Source of the DNA: Comamonadaceae bacterium
GTDB taxonomy: Bacteria; Pseudomonadota; Gammaproteobacteria; Burkholderiales; Burkholderiaceae_C
Assembly: GCA_027484105.1 (NCBI GenBank)
Contig: JAIXUG010000002.1
Location: 248,001 to 312,000, forward strand
Direction: 5' to 3'
Length of the DNA stretch: 64,000 bases
Numbering within the stretch: the stretch's first letter is position 1; every line of letters begins with the position of its first letter. The translations under genes and the position numbers were made by a program. A model generated the notes under the pieces. The model saw only the letters and a list, made by a program, of their open reading frames with translations, ran no database searches and had not been told where the DNA came from. Below, piece by piece: positions 18,375 through 26,957 of this stretch.

Positions 18375-18644
18375 ATGGATACCGCTTCCGTCATTGACCT
18401 GAGCCGCCACGCCTTGTGGACCATCGCCCTCGTGAGCGCCCCCTTGCTGGTGGTTGCACTGGCCGTGGGCTTGGTCATCGGCATCATCCAGGCCGCCACC
18501 TCCATCAACGAAATGACCCTGAGCTTCATACCGAAATTGATCGCGGAAGCCCTGGCCTTGCTTTTGTTTGGCGGTTGGATGCTCAACACCCTGGTGGACT
18601 TCACGCGCAGCATTTTCGAGCGCATCCCGACCCTGTTCATCTGA
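18375..18644 (+). CDS. fliQ: Flagellar export gate protein FliQ
   Basis: An 89-residue, two-helix membrane protein with the family features LLVVALAVGLVIGIIQAATSI and EMTLSFIPKL. Length matches the family (about 89). An AAAGAAAG-like purine run precedes the ATG. It lies 11 bases after fliP and 19 bases before fliR. Confidence 0.96.
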   Translation: MDTASVIDLSRHALWTIALVSAPLLVVALAVGLVIGIIQAATSINEMTLSFIPKLIAEALALLLFGGWMLNTLVDFTRSIFERIPTLFI

Positions 18645-18663
18645 CTTGCGCACGGGTGTCACC

Positions 18664-19440
18664 ATGAACTTTTTAGCAGCCGATGTCGTCGAAAGGTTTT
18701 ACACCTTTTTATGGCCCATGCTGCGCATCTCGGCCCTGATGATCACGGCCCCGATTTTTTCGCTGAGCGCGTTCAACACCCGCCTGCGCATCCTGCTGGC
18801 CTTGGTCTTGACCTGGCTGGTGTATCCCCTTCACACCTGGCCGGTGGTCGACCCCACGTCAGCCCAAGGCCTTGTCGAAGTCTTCAACCAGATCATGATC
18901 GGCGCCACCATGGGCTTGATTTTGCAAGTGGTGGTGGGCGCCGTGGTGGTGGCGGGCCAAAGCATCGCTGCCGCCATGGGCTTGTCCATGGCCAACATGA
19001 TTGACCCCAACATGGGCAACGTGCCGGTGATCTCACAGCTGTTGATCGTGATGTCCACCCTGATTTTTGTCGGGTTTGGGGGGCACTCCATCATGCTCGG
19101 CCTCATCCTTGAATCCTTCAACAGCTTGCCCATTGGCACTTCGATCCTGAACCAGGCGGTCTATGGCAGAGTGCTCCAGTGGAGCTCAATGGTCTTTCTG
19201 GGCGCCGTATTGATGGCGCTGCCCGTCATGGTGGCCCTGCTGTTCATCAACATTGGTCTTGGTGTTGTGACCCGGGCGGCGCCCAGCCTGAACATTTTTG
19301 CAGTGGGCTTTCCGGCCATGATCATGGCCGGTTTCGTGATCCTCATCATCTCCATGGACAGCATTGGTGGGCGCATCAATTGGCTGTGGGTTCAGGGTTT
19401 TTCTGTCGTGCGCGAAGTCCTGGGGGTGACACGTGTCTGA
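18664..19440 (+). CDS. fliR: Flagellar export gate protein FliR
   Basis: A 258-residue integral membrane protein with about six hydrophobic segments and the signature RLRILLALVLTW, plus the GQSIAAAMGLSMANMIDPNMG region. ATG 18664 is chosen because the in-frame extension to 18568 overlaps fliQ. Its 3' end overlaps the flhB start by 8 bases. Confidence 0.95.
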   Translation: MNFLAADVVERFYTFLWPMLRISALMITAPIFSLSAFNTRLRILLALVLTWLVYPLHTWPVVDPTSAQGLVEVFNQIMIGATMGLILQVVVGAVVVAGQSIAAAMGLSMANMIDPNMGNVPVISQLLIVMSTLIFVGFGGHSIMLGLILESFNSLPIGTSILNQAVYGRVLQWSSMVFLGAVLMALPVMVALLFINIGLGVVTRAAPSLNIFAVGFPAMIMAGFVILIISMDSIGGRINWLWVQGFSVVREVLGVTRV

Positions 19441-20593
19441 AAGCGCCCAGGAAAAAACCGAAGAACCGACGGCGCAAAAACTGCGCAAAGCCCGCGAAGA
19501 CGGCGAGGTCGCCCGCTCCATCGAGTTGCCAGCTGCGGTCATTGTGATCGGTGCCATGCTGATTTTGTTCTTGACAGGCGGTTGGCTCATCCAACGCATG
19601 ACCAAGTTATTTGCCCAAGGCTTTGTGTTTGACCGCCAGCTCATCGAAAAGCCACTCTTGTTGCCCGCCCATTTTGGTGAACACCTGCTGGCCGCCTTTG
19701 TCCTCATGTTGCCCATCATCGTCTTCACGCTGATCGCTGCCGTGGTGGCCTCGGTCATGACAGGCGGCTTTTTGTTTTCATTCAAAGCCGTCATGCCCAA
19801 GGGGTCCAAGATCAGCCTCATCAACGGTTTCCAGCGGATTTTTGGAACCCATGCGTTTGTGGAGCTGGGCAAAGCCATTTTGAAATTCGTCCTGGTCTCG
19901 GGCGTGCTGTGGTGGTCGTTGATGTCCAACATGGACACCTTGGTGTCGGTGGGCAATATGGCTTTGGAGCCTGCGCTCAGTGCTGCAGGCAGCATGATCG
20001 TGCAATCCGGTCTGTGGGTGGCCTTGAGCCTGGCCGTCATTGCCATGATCGATGTGCCCTACCAAAAATACGCCTTCACCAAGCGCATGAGAATGACCTT
20101 GCAAGAAATCAAGGACGAATTCAAGCAAATGGAAGGCAGTCCAGAGGTGAAGGCCCAGATCCGCAGGCGCCAACGCGAGATGGCCAATGCCCGAATGATG
20201 GAGCGCGTCAAGGATGCGGATGTGGTCATCACCAACCCCGAACACTTCGCTGTGGCTCTGGAATACGATCCAACGGGTGACGGTGCGCCCATCATGGTGG
20301 CCAAAGGCTCTGACCACATGGCTGCCCTCATCCGGGCTGAAGCCAAGGCCCACGGCGTGCACTTGTTCGAAGCGCCCCCGCTGGCCCGTGCGATTTATTT
20401 CACTACCGAAGTGGAGCAACAAGTGCCCGAGGACCTGTACCACGCGGTGGCCCAAGTCATTGCCTATGTGTTCAGCCTTGAAGCGGCCTCTCCGGTCAAT
20501 CCTCCGCAAGCCAGACCTCACGTCAAAGTTCCGCCCAACATGCTGTTCAACGCTGACGGCAGTCGCCTCGAAAAAGCTGGAGCACGCGCATGA
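19433..20593 (+). CDS. flhB: Flagellar export switch protein FlhB (NPEH variant)
   Basis: A 386-residue FlhB starting with GTG. It has four membrane segments, the connecting helix DEFKQMEGSPEVKAQIRRRQ and the autocleavage region. The self-cleaving tetrapeptide, normally NPTH, reads NPEH (Asn268-Pro269-Glu270-His271). FlhB cleaves itself between Asn and Pro and, with FliK, switches substrate specificity. Asn, Pro and His are kept, so cleavage is likely, but the Thr-to-Glu change at a near-invariant position is notable. A Pro-rich C-terminal tail (VNPPQARPHVKVPPN) extends beyond the core. Translation overlaps fliR before it and an uncharacterised gene after it (ATGA). Confidence 0.96.
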   Translation: MSESAQEKTEEPTAQKLRKAREDGEVARSIELPAAVIVIGAMLILFLTGGWLIQRMTKLFAQGFVFDRQLIEKPLLLPAHFGEHLLAAFVLMLPIIVFTLIAAVVASVMTGGFLFSFKAVMPKGSKISLINGFQRIFGTHAFVELGKAILKFVLVSGVLWWSLMSNMDTLVSVGNMALEPALSAAGSMIVQSGLWVALSLAVIAMIDVPYQKYAFTKRMRMTLQEIKDEFKQMEGSPEVKAQIRRRQREMANARMMERVKDADVVITNPEHFAVALEYDPTGDGAPIMVAKGSDHMAALIRAEAKAHGVHLFEAPPLARAIYFTTEVEQQVPEDLYHAVAQVIAYVFSLEAASPVNPPQARPHVKVPPNMLFNADGSRLEKAGARA

Positions 20594-21921
20594 ACATCTC
20601 CACCCCTAACGAAAATGACGCCTTGAAGCATTTCGTTTTTCGTGCGGCCGACCGCATGCGAATCGATGGCTGCGCCAACGCAGTAGCGCACGAAGGCTTG
20701 AGCCTGGCGCTTTATTGCCCCTTTGAAGCCTTGCTCGACCATTACGTCAACCTGCTTCTGGGGCGCTTGCGCCAACAGGCACCAGAAAGCCGGGTCGAAG
20801 TCTATTTCCCGGCCAACACCGACTCCCTGCTTGGGCGCTTCAATGAAGTGCTGGCCAAGCAGTCTCTCCACCAGGCGGTTAAATCCTCGTCCACGGAAAA
20901 CGTCGCACAAATCTGGTTGGTCCATGACGCCCACAGCCTGCCGGATGCAGAAATCCAGTTGCTCGCTCGCCTGATTCAGAACTTTCCAGGCGCCAACATC
21001 CGGGCCATCTTGCTGATGTCGGGCAGAGCCAAAGTGGACAAATCACCGCTGTCGGCCTTTGGTCGGAAAATCCTGCGTTGGGACATTGAAGCTCCCAGCG
21101 AAGAGCAAGCGCAGGCGGCGCTGGAACAAGCCCGTCAAGAGGGCAACTTCAACGCTGTACAGCAGTTGGTCCAACGCATCCAACGCCAACAGCGCCCGGT
21201 CACAGACAGATCTTTGGACACCCCCACCCTCCCCGTCGCCACGGTCAGCGCACCCCCGGAAAAGACGGGTCAATCGGCCCTCCAGCAAAAAATCCAGGAC
21301 TTTCACAAACGCGGCACATTGGCCCTGAATTCATGGAAGGCTCTGCCCCGCAAGAACACCCGGCAATGGATGGTGCACAACGGCAAACTGGTCGTGGGCA
21401 TCACCTCTGCCTTGGTCGTGTCGACCTTGATCATGCTGTGGATTCAGCCCGAGGCCTTTGGCATCAAGTCGACACCGCCCGTCACTGCGGCACCTCTGCA
21501 AAGTCCTCAATTGGCAGCCGTCACGGCCGAAATGACCGCGCCTACTTCGCCAGAAAAAACGCCGCCAGCACCCGCTGCGATGGCGGTGACACCCCCCGCA
21601 CCCGCGATCGAAGCACCAGAAGCCACATTGCCAGCGCAGGCGTGGCTGCAACAACTCGACGCCAACAGTTTCTTGCTGCAACACGGCACGGCCAATACGT
21701 ATGCAAAAGCCCTGGAAATCCAGCGCAAATACCCTGGACTCAAAGATGCTCAGATCGTATCGGCCTACCGATCAGGTGAAAAATTGGCGCACTTCGTGAT
21801 CGTGTCAGGCCCTTTTGAGGGGTCCCAGCAAGGCTTCGAAGCGTCCAAGCGCCCTGGCATTCCCACAAGCTGGGTCCGCCCGACTCGCAGCTTGCAGGCC
21901 CAACTCAAAAGCCCGACCTGA
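20590..21921 (+). CDS. DamX-like membrane protein with degenerate ATPase region and SPOR-like C-terminus
   Basis: A 443-residue protein coupled to flhB by an ATGA overlap. Residues about 1-200 resemble the AAA-type N-terminal part of DamX/ExeA-like proteins (QIWLVHDAHSLPDAEIQLLARLI looks like a Walker B to sensor region), but I see no Walker A GxxxxGK, so it is probably not an active ATPase. One membrane segment lies near residues 265-285 (GITSALVVSTLIMLWI), followed by an Ala/Pro-rich linker and a C-terminal domain of about 80 residues (SFLLQHGTANTYAKALEI...) with SPOR-like character, which in relatives binds denuded peptidoglycan. In polar flagellates such proteins link division-site or pole peptidoglycan with flagellar placement. 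That role here is inference. Confidence 0.75.
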   Translation: MNISTPNENDALKHFVFRAADRMRIDGCANAVAHEGLSLALYCPFEALLDHYVNLLLGRLRQQAPESRVEVYFPANTDSLLGRFNEVLAKQSLHQAVKSSSTENVAQIWLVHDAHSLPDAEIQLLARLIQNFPGANIRAILLMSGRAKVDKSPLSAFGRKILRWDIEAPSEEQAQAALEQARQEGNFNAVQQLVQRIQRQQRPVTDRSLDTPTLPVATVSAPPEKTGQSALQQKIQDFHKRGTLALNSWKALPRKNTRQWMVHNGKLVVGITSALVVSTLIMLWIQPEAFGIKSTPPVTAAPLQSPQLAAVTAEMTAPTSPEKTPPAPAAMAVTPPAPAIEAPEATLPAQAWLQQLDANSFLLQHGTANTYAKALEIQRKYPGLKDAQIVSAYRSGEKLAHFVIVSGPFEGSQQGFEASKRPGIPTSWVRPTRSLQAQLKSPT

Positions 21922-22397
21922 TGGAAGAAAGCAGAGCCATGAAAAAAAATAACGTGCTGCGCAACGATTCTCCCCATGCTGTCAAGATCCAAGAGGGATC
22001 GAATGTGGCCGCGCGCAAAACCAAAAAAGTTGCCGCCGTCAAGGAGCCCGCCAAGGCCACCGCGCCCCCCAAATCCAAAACGCCGAGTCCTGTGGCAGAG
22101 GCCACACCCGTGCCTGTCAAAGCGCCGAAACGAAGCAGTAAACCCGCTCGCAAAGTTCAGGTCAAAAAACAAGCCGTCACTGCCGAGGCCCCTGCCAAGT
22201 TGACGGAAGAAGCCTCCAGCGCAACCCCACTTTCAATGGCTGCTGAGCCACCGCCGCCGTTGGATCCATCCCTGCTTTGGGAACAAGACAGCCCCGTCAA
22301 ATTGCGGCTGTCACAACTCAAAACACGCAATGCACTTTTGGATGAACAACTCCATCGACTCAAATCACCCTTTCAAGTCCGAGGACTCAAACCATGA
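21921..22397 (+). CDS. Small Lys/Ala/Pro-rich protein with C-terminal helix
   Basis: A 158-residue protein whose first two thirds is made of Lys, Ala, Pro and Thr repeats resembling histone-H1-like tails (AKATAPPKSKTPSP, APKRSSKPARKV). The last 45 residues look helical and possibly coiled-coil (LRLSQLKTRNALLDEQL). No known domain. The start overlaps the previous stop (TGATG) and the stop overlaps the next start (ATGA), so it is translationally coupled on both sides. It may be a flexible linker or nucleic-acid/peptidoglycan-binding adapter for its neighbours. An internal ATG at 21939 is an alternative start. Confidence 0.65.
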   Translation: MEESRAMKKNNVLRNDSPHAVKIQEGSNVAARKTKKVAAVKEPAKATAPPKSKTPSPVAEATPVPVKAPKRSSKPARKVQVKKQAVTAEAPAKLTEEASSATPLSMAAEPPPPLDPSLLWEQDSPVKLRLSQLKTRNALLDEQLHRLKSPFQVRGLKP

Positions 22398-23374
22398 GCG
22401 AGAACACCATAACCCCTTCCAACGAAGCTCATGACGCTTTACCAGCTGAGGGCAATGCAAGCGAATCGGTCAACACTGAAGCAATGACTGCCCCCACAGC
22501 AAAAGCTTCGGACAGCGAATTCGTCAGCACTCCCACCCACAAAACCGCTGCCACGCCTCAGCACATCGGTATGTCGGTTGACCAACGTGCTTATGAGCAG
22601 TACCAGTCCCTGGCACAGGTGGTTCTTGACTCGGCCGACCTGGCCACCAAGTCGGCCGAAGCGGCGGCACACGCTAGCAGTCAACTGCGCCAAACCACCG
22701 CCGACTTCAAGGACATGACGCAGGAGGGTCATAAGAAAGCCCGACTTCTGATGGCCATCACCGGAGGCGTGTTGATCATCAGCCTGATCTTTTTCCTCAT
22801 CATGGGCGTGCGCTTGGTCAGTCGCATCAACCAACTCGATGCGATGATCATGGCCGTAGGCAAACGCGTGGTCGAGCTCAACACGGGCATGGAGTCGCTC
22901 GCAGAGGTCAACCAAACCGTGAAAGAGCTTGCAGAGCAGCAAATGGCCTTGACCAAGTCCCAAGGCCAAATCGAGGGGCGAATCGAAGCCTCTCTCAAGC
23001 AATCGGAGAGCCTGGTTCAAAAAGTGCCAGGCGAGACGGCCAAACAAGTAGCGGCCAGCAGCGACTCGGTCATGCGCCAGGTTCAGGGCATCAATGCCAA
23101 ACTGCAAACCCAAGCCTCAGCGGTTCAGTCCTTGGGCAATGAGGTCAAGTCGCTCAAATCGGCGGTGGGCAATGTCGATGGCCTCAAGCGGGATGTCGAA
23201 GCCCTGGTCACGCTCCAAAAAGAACGTTACCTGGAAACCATCCAGAAAAACAATGCCACCACATCCCGCGAGCGCGCGGTGCAGTTTCCACGGCAAAACC
23301 CACCCAAAGCTGGCGAAGCGCCAGCGGCCAGTGCTTCACCTGGGAATGCTGCTCCCGTGGTCACCAAACCCTGA
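22394..23374 (+). CDS. Membrane protein with central transmembrane helix and long coiled coil
   Basis: A 326-residue protein I do not recognise. An N-terminal Thr/Ala/Glu-rich region and a heptad-like stretch (ADLATKSAEAAAHASSQLRQ) precede one membrane helix at about residues 118-139 (LLMAITGGVLIISLIFFLIMGV). The rest is a long coiled coil of about 150 residues followed by a low-complexity tail. The layout resembles a bitopic scaffold. It closes the fliK-flhB operon and is coupled to the gene before it. Function unknown; a scaffold at the cell pole is one possibility. Confidence 0.7.
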   Translation: MSENTITPSNEAHDALPAEGNASESVNTEAMTAPTAKASDSEFVSTPTHKTAATPQHIGMSVDQRAYEQYQSLAQVVLDSADLATKSAEAAAHASSQLRQTTADFKDMTQEGHKKARLLMAITGGVLIISLIFFLIMGVRLVSRINQLDAMIMAVGKRVVELNTGMESLAEVNQTVKELAEQQMALTKSQGQIEGRIEASLKQSESLVQKVPGETAKQVAASSDSVMRQVQGINAKLQTQASAVQSLGNEVKSLKSAVGNVDGLKRDVEALVTLQKERYLETIQKNNATTSRERAVQFPRQNPPKAGEAPAASASPGNAAPVVTKP

Positions 23375-23412
23375 GCCGATGGGCAGCCCCTGCGCATTGG
23401 GTGAGCGGCCCA

Positions 23413-23811
23413 TCACTCGATGCACACCGCAATGTAGGTCAGAACAAACACACCATTGGGTGGAATTTTTCGCCAGTAACCCATCTCGTCGACATTGGCA
23501 ATTCTCTGCCCCGTCATTTTGGGACCGGCGAAACTGGTCATTTTCCCGATGCGGTGCATCTTGTAGTTGCAGTCGTACTCATTGATGTAGCGTCTGGAAA
23601 GCACACCATCCGCATCCGCCGTTTTCAAATCCTGCATCTCCCAAACCCGTCGAATCGTGTTTTCCTTTTCGATGGAATTGCGATTGACATACAGGGTCAA
23701 TTCAGCGGTTTCACCAATGCGGGTCCAAGCCAGAGCCGACACCGGCAGGAGGCTCCCGCACAAACCGGCACACACCAGCACAGCACGCATCGAAACACCA
23801 GGGAAAGTCAT
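23413..23811 (-). CDS. Secreted surface-adhesin-E-like protein
   Basis: A 132-residue exported protein (about 110 after signal removal). If translated from the internal ATG at 23790 the N-terminus is a textbook signal peptide (MRAVLVCAGLCGSLLPVSALA). The mature part reads WTRIGETAELTLYVNRNSI followed by VWEMQDLKTA, similar to the small secreted domain annotated as surface-adhesin protein E-like in many proteobacteria. Two Cys residues (in DCNYKM and at the C-terminus AVCIE) could form a disulphide. Starts at 23811, 23790 or a TTG at 23823 are all possible; the TTG overlaps the stop of the transferase gene upstream. Confidence 0.7.
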   Translation of the reverse strand: MTFPGVSMRAVLVCAGLCGSLLPVSALAWTRIGETAELTLYVNRNSIEKENTIRRVWEMQDLKTADADGVLSRRYINEYDCNYKMHRIGKMTSFAGPKMTGQRIANVDEMGYWRKIPPNGVFVLTYIAVCIE

Positions 23812-23819
23812 GTATGGTC

Positions 23820-24746
23820 TCAAAAAAAAGTTCCCGCGAGTTGCACAACCCGTCCACCCGTGCCCAATTTGAAGCGGGAAATGCCAGGCAAATCATGGGT
23901 GTTGACGCCCCCCAAATCCAGCAGCTCGATGCCCTGTTCCTGCAGGAAAGCCATGGACTTCCACAACAGGGCATTGTGTGCATTCAGTTGGCGCCCCTCT
24001 TCGTCGGCCCAACCCATATGGTAACTGGCGACACGCCCATGGATCAAAAACAACATGCCGCCAATGGTGTTCTTGCCCAGCTCGGCATAGGCCACCACAA
24101 AGGCCTTGCGGTGATCGACCGCCGCGGCGATGTAGGCCGAGACAAACTCGGTGGGCAGGCCGTGGAACTTCTTGGCTTCTCGTTGGGCCAACTCCTTGCC
24201 CACCAACCACTCGCAGCGCTTGAGACTCGGCTGCACATGGAAACGGATCTTCTCGTTCGAGAGCGCCTTGTTCAAGCGGTTTCGCCATTTGCCCTCCAAA
24301 TTGGCGTTCAAAGTCGCCAGCGGCATTTTCAAGTCAAGCAGCACAGTGGCATAGCCGGTCATCACGCGCGACATCCCCTGAAATTCGGCGCGATCCACGA
24401 GGTCCAATGTCCGATCAGGCGAAAACAACAGCACTTTCAAGCGCGAGACAGGAATGGTCTTGCGCAAACGCTTGTAAATGTCAGCACGTTGTGCAGGTGT
24501 GACGTCCGGGTGAAAAATCGGCCCTCGAGTACACGAGGCCAAAGAGATGTAGCCCGCCACGCGCTTGACCATGAACTGGGCAATGGCCACCAGCCGCTCA
24601 CCGTCCCAAACCATGGCCCGCCGCATGGTCACCCCCATCGAGGTCAAGGCCTCACCATAGCCCCAAGCCTGTTGCATCGACCCTTGGTGTTGCGCATGAA
24701 AATCGCTCCACTCGGCCTGCGGTAAAAGCTCCCAATTCAAATTCAT
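23820..24746 (-). CDS. FemAB/GNAT-like acyl- or aminoacyltransferase
   Basis: A 308-residue protein of the double-GNAT fold that includes FemAB peptidoglycan aminoacyltransferases and the BioF2-like acetyltransferases. The first fold covers about residues 1-150 (QAWGYGEALTSMG is a FemX-like start, GKWRNRLNKAL is the typical middle motif). The second includes AFVVAYAELGKNTIGGMLFL and the C-terminal DLGGVNTHDLPGISRFKLG pattern. It probably transfers an acyl or aminoacyl group to an envelope or polysaccharide acceptor. It diverges from the motAB transcript with 57-72 bases between, and its function in motility, if any, is not evident. Confidence 0.8.
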   Translation of the reverse strand: MNLNWELLPQAEWSDFHAQHQGSMQQAWGYGEALTSMGVTMRRAMVWDGERLVAIAQFMVKRVAGYISLASCTRGPIFHPDVTPAQRADIYKRLRKTIPVSRLKVLLFSPDRTLDLVDRAEFQGMSRVMTGYATVLLDLKMPLATLNANLEGKWRNRLNKALSNEKIRFHVQPSLKRCEWLVGKELAQREAKKFHGLPTEFVSAYIAAAVDHRKAFVVAYAELGKNTIGGMLFLIHGRVASYHMGWADEEGRQLNAHNALLWKSMAFLQEQGIELLDLGGVNTHDLPGISRFKLGTGGRVVQLAGTFF

Positions 24747-24779
24747 ATTGTCATAATAGGCAAATTTTTCAAATTTGAC

Positions 24780-24806
24780 TCAAGATCAACCATTTGTGTC
24801 CGATTG
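24780..24806 (+). promoter_or_regulatory. Sigma-28 promoter of the motA-motB transcript
   Basis: TCAAGATC (24780-24787), 11 bases, TCCGATTG (24799-24806). The -35 octamer differs from the fliS and flgM ones at a single base. Predicted transcription start is near 24813, only a few bases before the small ORF at 24819 and about 220 bases before motA. Confidence 0.6.
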
Positions 24807-24818
24807 ATACCGGTGTTC

Positions 24819-25016
24819 ATGAATAAAAAAAACACGTCCACCCCCACCGATCAGGCGATCTTGGGTCATGACATTCCGAAAGCACGCCTGACGCCTTCGG
24901 GCTGGGCCTGGGGGGCAGTGTATTTGGGTTTGCCCGTGGTCGTGCTGGGCAATTTGATCGATTTCATTATTCAATGGACTCTGGGTTGGTGCATCGGCAT
25001 CTGGTGCATTGTCTAG
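24819..25016 (+). CDS. Small single-pass membrane protein upstream of motA
   Basis: A 65-residue frame with a polar N-terminus and a hydrophobic C-terminal half (AVYLGLPVVVLGNLIDFII...WCIGIWCIV) that would span the membrane once or twice. It ends 15 bases before motA. There is no ribosome-binding site and the predicted sigma-28 start lies about 6 bases upstream, so translation would be nearly leaderless. An alternative TTG start at 24804 overlaps the -10 box and is rejected. The coding character of the frame is good. No family recognised. Confidence 0.55.
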   Translation: MNKKNTSTPTDQAILGHDIPKARLTPSGWAWGAVYLGLPVVVLGNLIDFIIQWTLGWCIGIWCIV

Positions 25017-25031
25017 TTTCAAAGGGACACC

Positions 25032-25895
25032 ATGTTTTTCTTTATCGGTTTGGCAGTTGTTTTCGGTGCTGTGTTTGGCGGTTACGTGATCGCCGGCGGA
25101 AAAATGGCGCCCATCATCAAGGCCGCACCTTTCGAATTCCTCATCATCGGCGGCTCGGCCATTGGCGCCTCTTTGGTCGCCAACAGCTTTCCCGTGTTCA
25201 AGGCGGCCATGGGCGGCATTGGTCAATGCATCAAAGGGCCCAAATGGCACCAGGCCGACTACTTGGCCTTGATGTTGCTGATCGGCAAGCTGCAAACCGT
25301 CATGAAAAAAGAAGGTGTGGTTGCCCTGGAATCGCACGTCGAAAACCCAGACTCCAGCCCGATTTTTGGTGAATTTCCCAAGCTGGCCAAGGACCACTCG
25401 ATTGTCCAAATGATTTGCGACCCACTTCGCTTGATGGTGATTTCCCAGGGCAATCTCGACGCTGACGCTCTGGATGATCTGATGAAAAAGGCCATCAAGG
25501 TGCACCACCACGAAGCCTTGCTGGCCCCTGCGGCCTTGGCGGGCATTGCAGGTGGCTTGCCTGCGCTGGGTATCGTGGCTTGCGTGTTGGGCGTGGTCAA
25601 AACCATGGGTTCGATTGACCAACCCCCACCCGTCCTCGGTGCGCTGATCGGCTCCGCGCTGGTGGGCACCTTGATGGGTGTGTTTTTGGCCTACGGCATG
25701 TTCGAGCCCTTCTCCAACCGCTTGACCCAAATCATCAACGAGGACGCACAGGCTTATGACGTCATCCGCGAGATGATCGTTTGCAACCTCAAAGGCCACC
25801 CCCAACCCTTGGTCATCGAGTCTGCACGCGCCTGTATAGCCCACCACAGTCAACCCAGCTTCTCCGAAGTCTTTGACGGGATGCGAGGATCCTGA
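25032..25895 (+). CDS. motA: Flagellar motor stator protein MotA
   Basis: A 287-residue proton-channel stator subunit with four membrane segments: two at the N-terminus (FFFIGLAVVFGAVFGGYVI and FLIIGGSAIGASLVA) and two at about residues 170-220 (LPALGIVACVLGVVKTMG, ALIGSALVGTLMGVFLAYG). The conserved Pro of LPALGIV and the cytoplasmic charged loop that touches FliG are present. Length and sequence fit proton-type MotA rather than sodium-type PomA. AAAGGGA precedes the ATG. Its stop overlaps the motB start. Confidence 0.97.
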   Translation: MFFFIGLAVVFGAVFGGYVIAGGKMAPIIKAAPFEFLIIGGSAIGASLVANSFPVFKAAMGGIGQCIKGPKWHQADYLALMLLIGKLQTVMKKEGVVALESHVENPDSSPIFGEFPKLAKDHSIVQMICDPLRLMVISQGNLDADALDDLMKKAIKVHHHEALLAPAALAGIAGGLPALGIVACVLGVVKTMGSIDQPPPVLGALIGSALVGTLMGVFLAYGMFEPFSNRLTQIINEDAQAYDVIREMIVCNLKGHPQPLVIESARACIAHHSQPSFSEVFDGMRGS

Positions 25896-26884
25896 TGGCC
25901 GAGGCAGACAAGGCCGCCCCTGCGAAGTCCGAAGAAGCTGCGGCAGCCGAAGCCGCAGCTGCAGCTGCCGCTGCGGAGGCGATGCGGCCCATCATTCGCA
26001 AGATCATTGTCGAAGATGGTCATGCAGGGGCCCACGGTGGTGCCTGGAAAATCGCTCTGGCCGACATGATGACGGCCATGATGGCCTTCTTTTTGCTCAT
26101 GTGGTTGCTCGGCGCCAGCAACGAAGACAAACGCAAAAGTGTGGCCGACTATTTCAGGCCCGCCTCTCACAGCCAGATCGTTTTTGGTGAAATGGCCGGC
26201 TCCAATGGCTTGTTCGGTGGCAAATCCATCATCGACACCGATGGCTTTCCATTCACGGCCAAGCAAACCGCGATGCTGGAGCGCCTGACCCCGCAAGCCC
26301 AGGGTGGCCCAGCCGAAAGCTTCGGTTCATCCAAGGAAGAAAACAACAAAGACGGCCCTTCTGACCAAGATCCTGGCAAAGACAGCGGCAGCGGCTCGCC
26401 TGGAGAAAAACAGGACAAAGAAAATTTCGAAAAGCTTGAGAAAGACATCAAGCAAAAACTGTCGGAGAGCAAGCAGTTTGAAAAAATCAAGGACCAAGTC
26501 AGCATCACCCGCGACAAAGACGGATTGCGCATCGAAGTGATCGACAAAGCGGACTTCGCCATGTTTGGCTCCGGCGGCTCTGACATGGGCGCCAAGGCAG
26601 GCGCCTTGATGGCCGAAGTGACCAAGTCGCTCAAACCCCTGCCCAACAAACTCTCCATTCGGGGACACACCGACAGCATGGGGTTTGCGCCCGACAGCAT
26701 GCGCAACAACTGGTCCTTGTCGACCGAACGGGCCGATGCCACACGTCAATTCATGCAAAGCCAAGGCATCAGTCCGGATCGTTTTTCGCGCATTGAAGGG
26801 GTGGCGGACACCAACCCGAAAGTGCCGGGCAACCCTGCCGACCCGCGTAATCGTCGGGTCAGCATCACCGTGCTCAATCAGTGA
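25895..26884 (+). CDS. motB: Flagellar motor stator protein MotB
   Basis: A 329-residue MotB. An unusual Ala-rich N-terminus (residues 14-29 nearly all Ala and Glu) precedes the single membrane helix with the proton-carrying Asp57 in ALADMMTAMMAFFLLMWLL (given as pattern ADMMTAMMAF). A linker of Gly/Ser/Lys-rich low complexity (about residues 140-185) leads to the OmpA-type peptidoglycan-binding domain (LSIRGHTDSMGF, RADATRQFM, NRRVSITVL). It anchors the stator to the cell wall. The start overlaps the motA stop. Confidence 0.97.
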   Translation: MAEADKAAPAKSEEAAAAEAAAAAAAAEAMRPIIRKIIVEDGHAGAHGGAWKIALADMMTAMMAFFLLMWLLGASNEDKRKSVADYFRPASHSQIVFGEMAGSNGLFGGKSIIDTDGFPFTAKQTAMLERLTPQAQGGPAESFGSSKEENNKDGPSDQDPGKDSGSGSPGEKQDKENFEKLEKDIKQKLSESKQFEKIKDQVSITRDKDGLRIEVIDKADFAMFGSGGSDMGAKAGALMAEVTKSLKPLPNKLSIRGHTDSMGFAPDSMRNNWSLSTERADATRQFMQSQGISPDRFSRIEGVADTNPKVPGNPADPRNRRVSITVLNQ

Positions 26885-26957
26885 AAAGGACAGGCGATTG
26901 TCTGTTGGCTGAGGCTTGGGTCACAATCGGCCTTTTCTCCCTGCAAGAGGTTTATCC

